From contig CALFXN010000638.1 of assembly GCA_937957815.1 (NCBI GenBank), positions 1 through 25,392 of the forward strand: 25,392 bases of DNA. Reading direction: 5' to 3'. Positions 24,854 to 25,392 of the stretch are shown here, one piece after another. Numbering within the stretch: position 1 is the first letter of the stretch; each line of letters starts with the position of its first letter. The notes beneath the pieces were generated by a model. That model was given only the letters and a program-made list of their open reading frames with translations. It did not search any database and was not told the DNA's origin. Position numbers and translations under genes: made by a program. The stretch is from an uncultured Synergistales bacterium. GTDB taxonomy: Bacteria > Synergistota > Synergistia > Synergistales > Aminobacteriaceae.

Positions 24854-25288
24854 ATGATGCGCATCTTTGAATTTCCCGTCCGCGGGACGGAGAACCCCGA
24901 CGAGGGGCGTCTGCAATTCATCGAAGAGGAACGCCACGTTCCCTTTCCGATTCGTCGCGTCTACTACTCGACGGGGGTGAAGGCGGGCGTCGTTCGAGGC
25001 CGCCACGCCCATCGCGCGCTTGAGCAGGTTCTTGTCTGCGTGAGCGGATGTGTCCGCCTCGACATCGACACGGGACGGGAGTGCGAGAGCTTCGTTCTCG
25101 ACGATCCGTCCGTCGGTGCGTATGTCGGCCCCAGGATGTGGCACACGATGACTTGGCTCCGGGACGACAGCGTCCTTCTCGTCCTCGCCTCCGACTTCTA
25201 CAGCGAGGCCGACTATATCAGGAACTACGACGATTTCGTCCGTCTCGTCCGGTTCCCGGACGACGAGAAAAGGGGGAGTGACCGGTGA
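24854..25288 (+). CDS. FdtA/QdtA-type dTDP-4-keto-6-deoxyhexose 3,4-ketoisomerase
   Basis: The 144-residue cupin-type protein belongs to the WxcM-like/FdtA/QdtA group, which converts dTDP-4-keto-6-deoxyglucose to the 3-keto isomer before transamination. RGRHAHRALEQVLVCVSG carries the family's conserved His-x-His, and VGPRMWHTMTWLRDDSVLLVL and FYSEADYIRNYDDFV are the usual C-terminal segments. FdtA and QdtA differ in the stereochemistry of the product, and I cannot decide between them. A paired aminotransferase starts at 25285, with its GTG overlapping this stop. AGGGGAG at 24846-24852 is 1 base from ATG 24854 and 4 from ATG 24857, so the latter may be the true start. RmlA and RmlB genes for the substrate are not in the window. 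Confidence 0.88.
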   Translation: MMRIFEFPVRGTENPDEGRLQFIEEERHVPFPIRRVYYSTGVKAGVVRGRHAHRALEQVLVCVSGCVRLDIDTGRECESFVLDDPSVGAYVGPRMWHTMTWLRDDSVLLVLASDFYSEADYIRNYDDFVRLVRFPDDEKRGSDR

Positions 25289-25346
25289 CTCACGGCGTCG
25301 GCGCGACGGGGAAGATTCCCTTCAACACGCTCGAACCCGGCTTTCG
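25285..25346 (+). CDS. Start of a probable DegT-family sugar aminotransferase (cut by contig end)
   Basis: A GTG overlapping the fdtA-like stop opens a frame that runs into the adapter. The readable N-terminus includes KIPFNTLEPGF, which fits the IPF-type opening of DegT/DnrJ/EryC1 aminotransferases, the usual neighbour of FdtA/QdtA. About 20 codons are real sequence; anything after 25346 is adapter. The assignment leans on context, so confidence is modest. Confidence 0.5.
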
Positions 25347-25392
25347 AGATCGGAAGAGCACACGTCTGAACTCCAGTCACGTGGCCTTATCT
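25347..25392 (+). other. Illumina TruSeq index adapter remnant (not biological)
   Basis: The terminal 46 bases begin AGATCGGAAGAGCACACGTC, the standard TruSeq read-1 side adapter, and continue through its CAGTCAC end, then GTGGCCTT and ATCT. The last parts fit a 6-base TruSeq index with its constant bases (index 20, from memory). This is untrimmed library sequence at an assembly end. The first one or two adapter bases could also be genomic by chance, so the boundary is accurate to a few bases. Confidence 0.97.

Noticed and set aside
25347..25392. Coding sequence continuing to the window end
   Set aside because: The bases are adapter sequence, so the apparent residues are not real protein.

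Overview
This window is a GC-rich stretch (about 60% or more by eye) in which every supported gene lies on the + strand, mostly end to end with 1-4 base stop/start overlaps (ATGA or GTGA). It encodes lipid A, Kdo and outer-polysaccharide synthesis of a diderm bacterium. Three traits make me favour a Synergistota-like lineage: LpxI in place of LpxH, an LpxK fused to an LpxB-like domain, and the high GC. This is inference from gene content, and a diderm Firmicutes lineage is the main alternative.

Region 1 (80-12242) is an almost complete lipid A pathway: lpxD, lpxC, fabZ, lpxA, kdsC, one LptF/LptG permease, lpxI, lpxB, a second LpxB-like gene, msbA, and lpxK fused to a third LpxB-like domain. 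Together these take UDP-GlcNAc to lipid IVA (LpxA, C, D, I, B, K), supply hydroxyacyl chains (FabZ), flip the product (MsbA) and help extract it (LptF/G). Late acyltransferases (LpxL/M type), LptA, LptB and LptC are not in the window.

Region 2 (12239-17506) makes and attaches Kdo: kdsA, kdsD, waaA, an unrecognised conserved-looking gene and kdsB. With kdsC upstream, all four Kdo-supply activities (KdsD, A, C, B) and the transferase are present. The waaA N-terminus is coded directly after the kdsD stop codon, in the same frame, with no ATG, GTG or TTG start, so it probably uses a CTG start.

Region 3 (17522-25346) is accessory polysaccharide decoration: an ELM1-family protein, a GT4 glycosyltransferase, an MBOAT acyltransferase with a membrane-anchored SGNH-like partner, a CgeB-type glycosyltransferase, a GT2 glycosyltransferase, an FdtA/QdtA-type sugar ketoisomerase, and the first codons of what is probably a DegT-family sugar aminotransferase. 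The last two suggest a 3-amino-3,6-dideoxy sugar in the glycan.

The last 46 bases (25347-25392) are not biological. They match the Illumina TruSeq index adapter, so the window ends at an assembly end with untrimmed adapter and the last gene is cut there.

I saw no tRNA, rRNA, CRISPR array, insertion sequence or integrase. No stretch over 300 bases lacks a gene.
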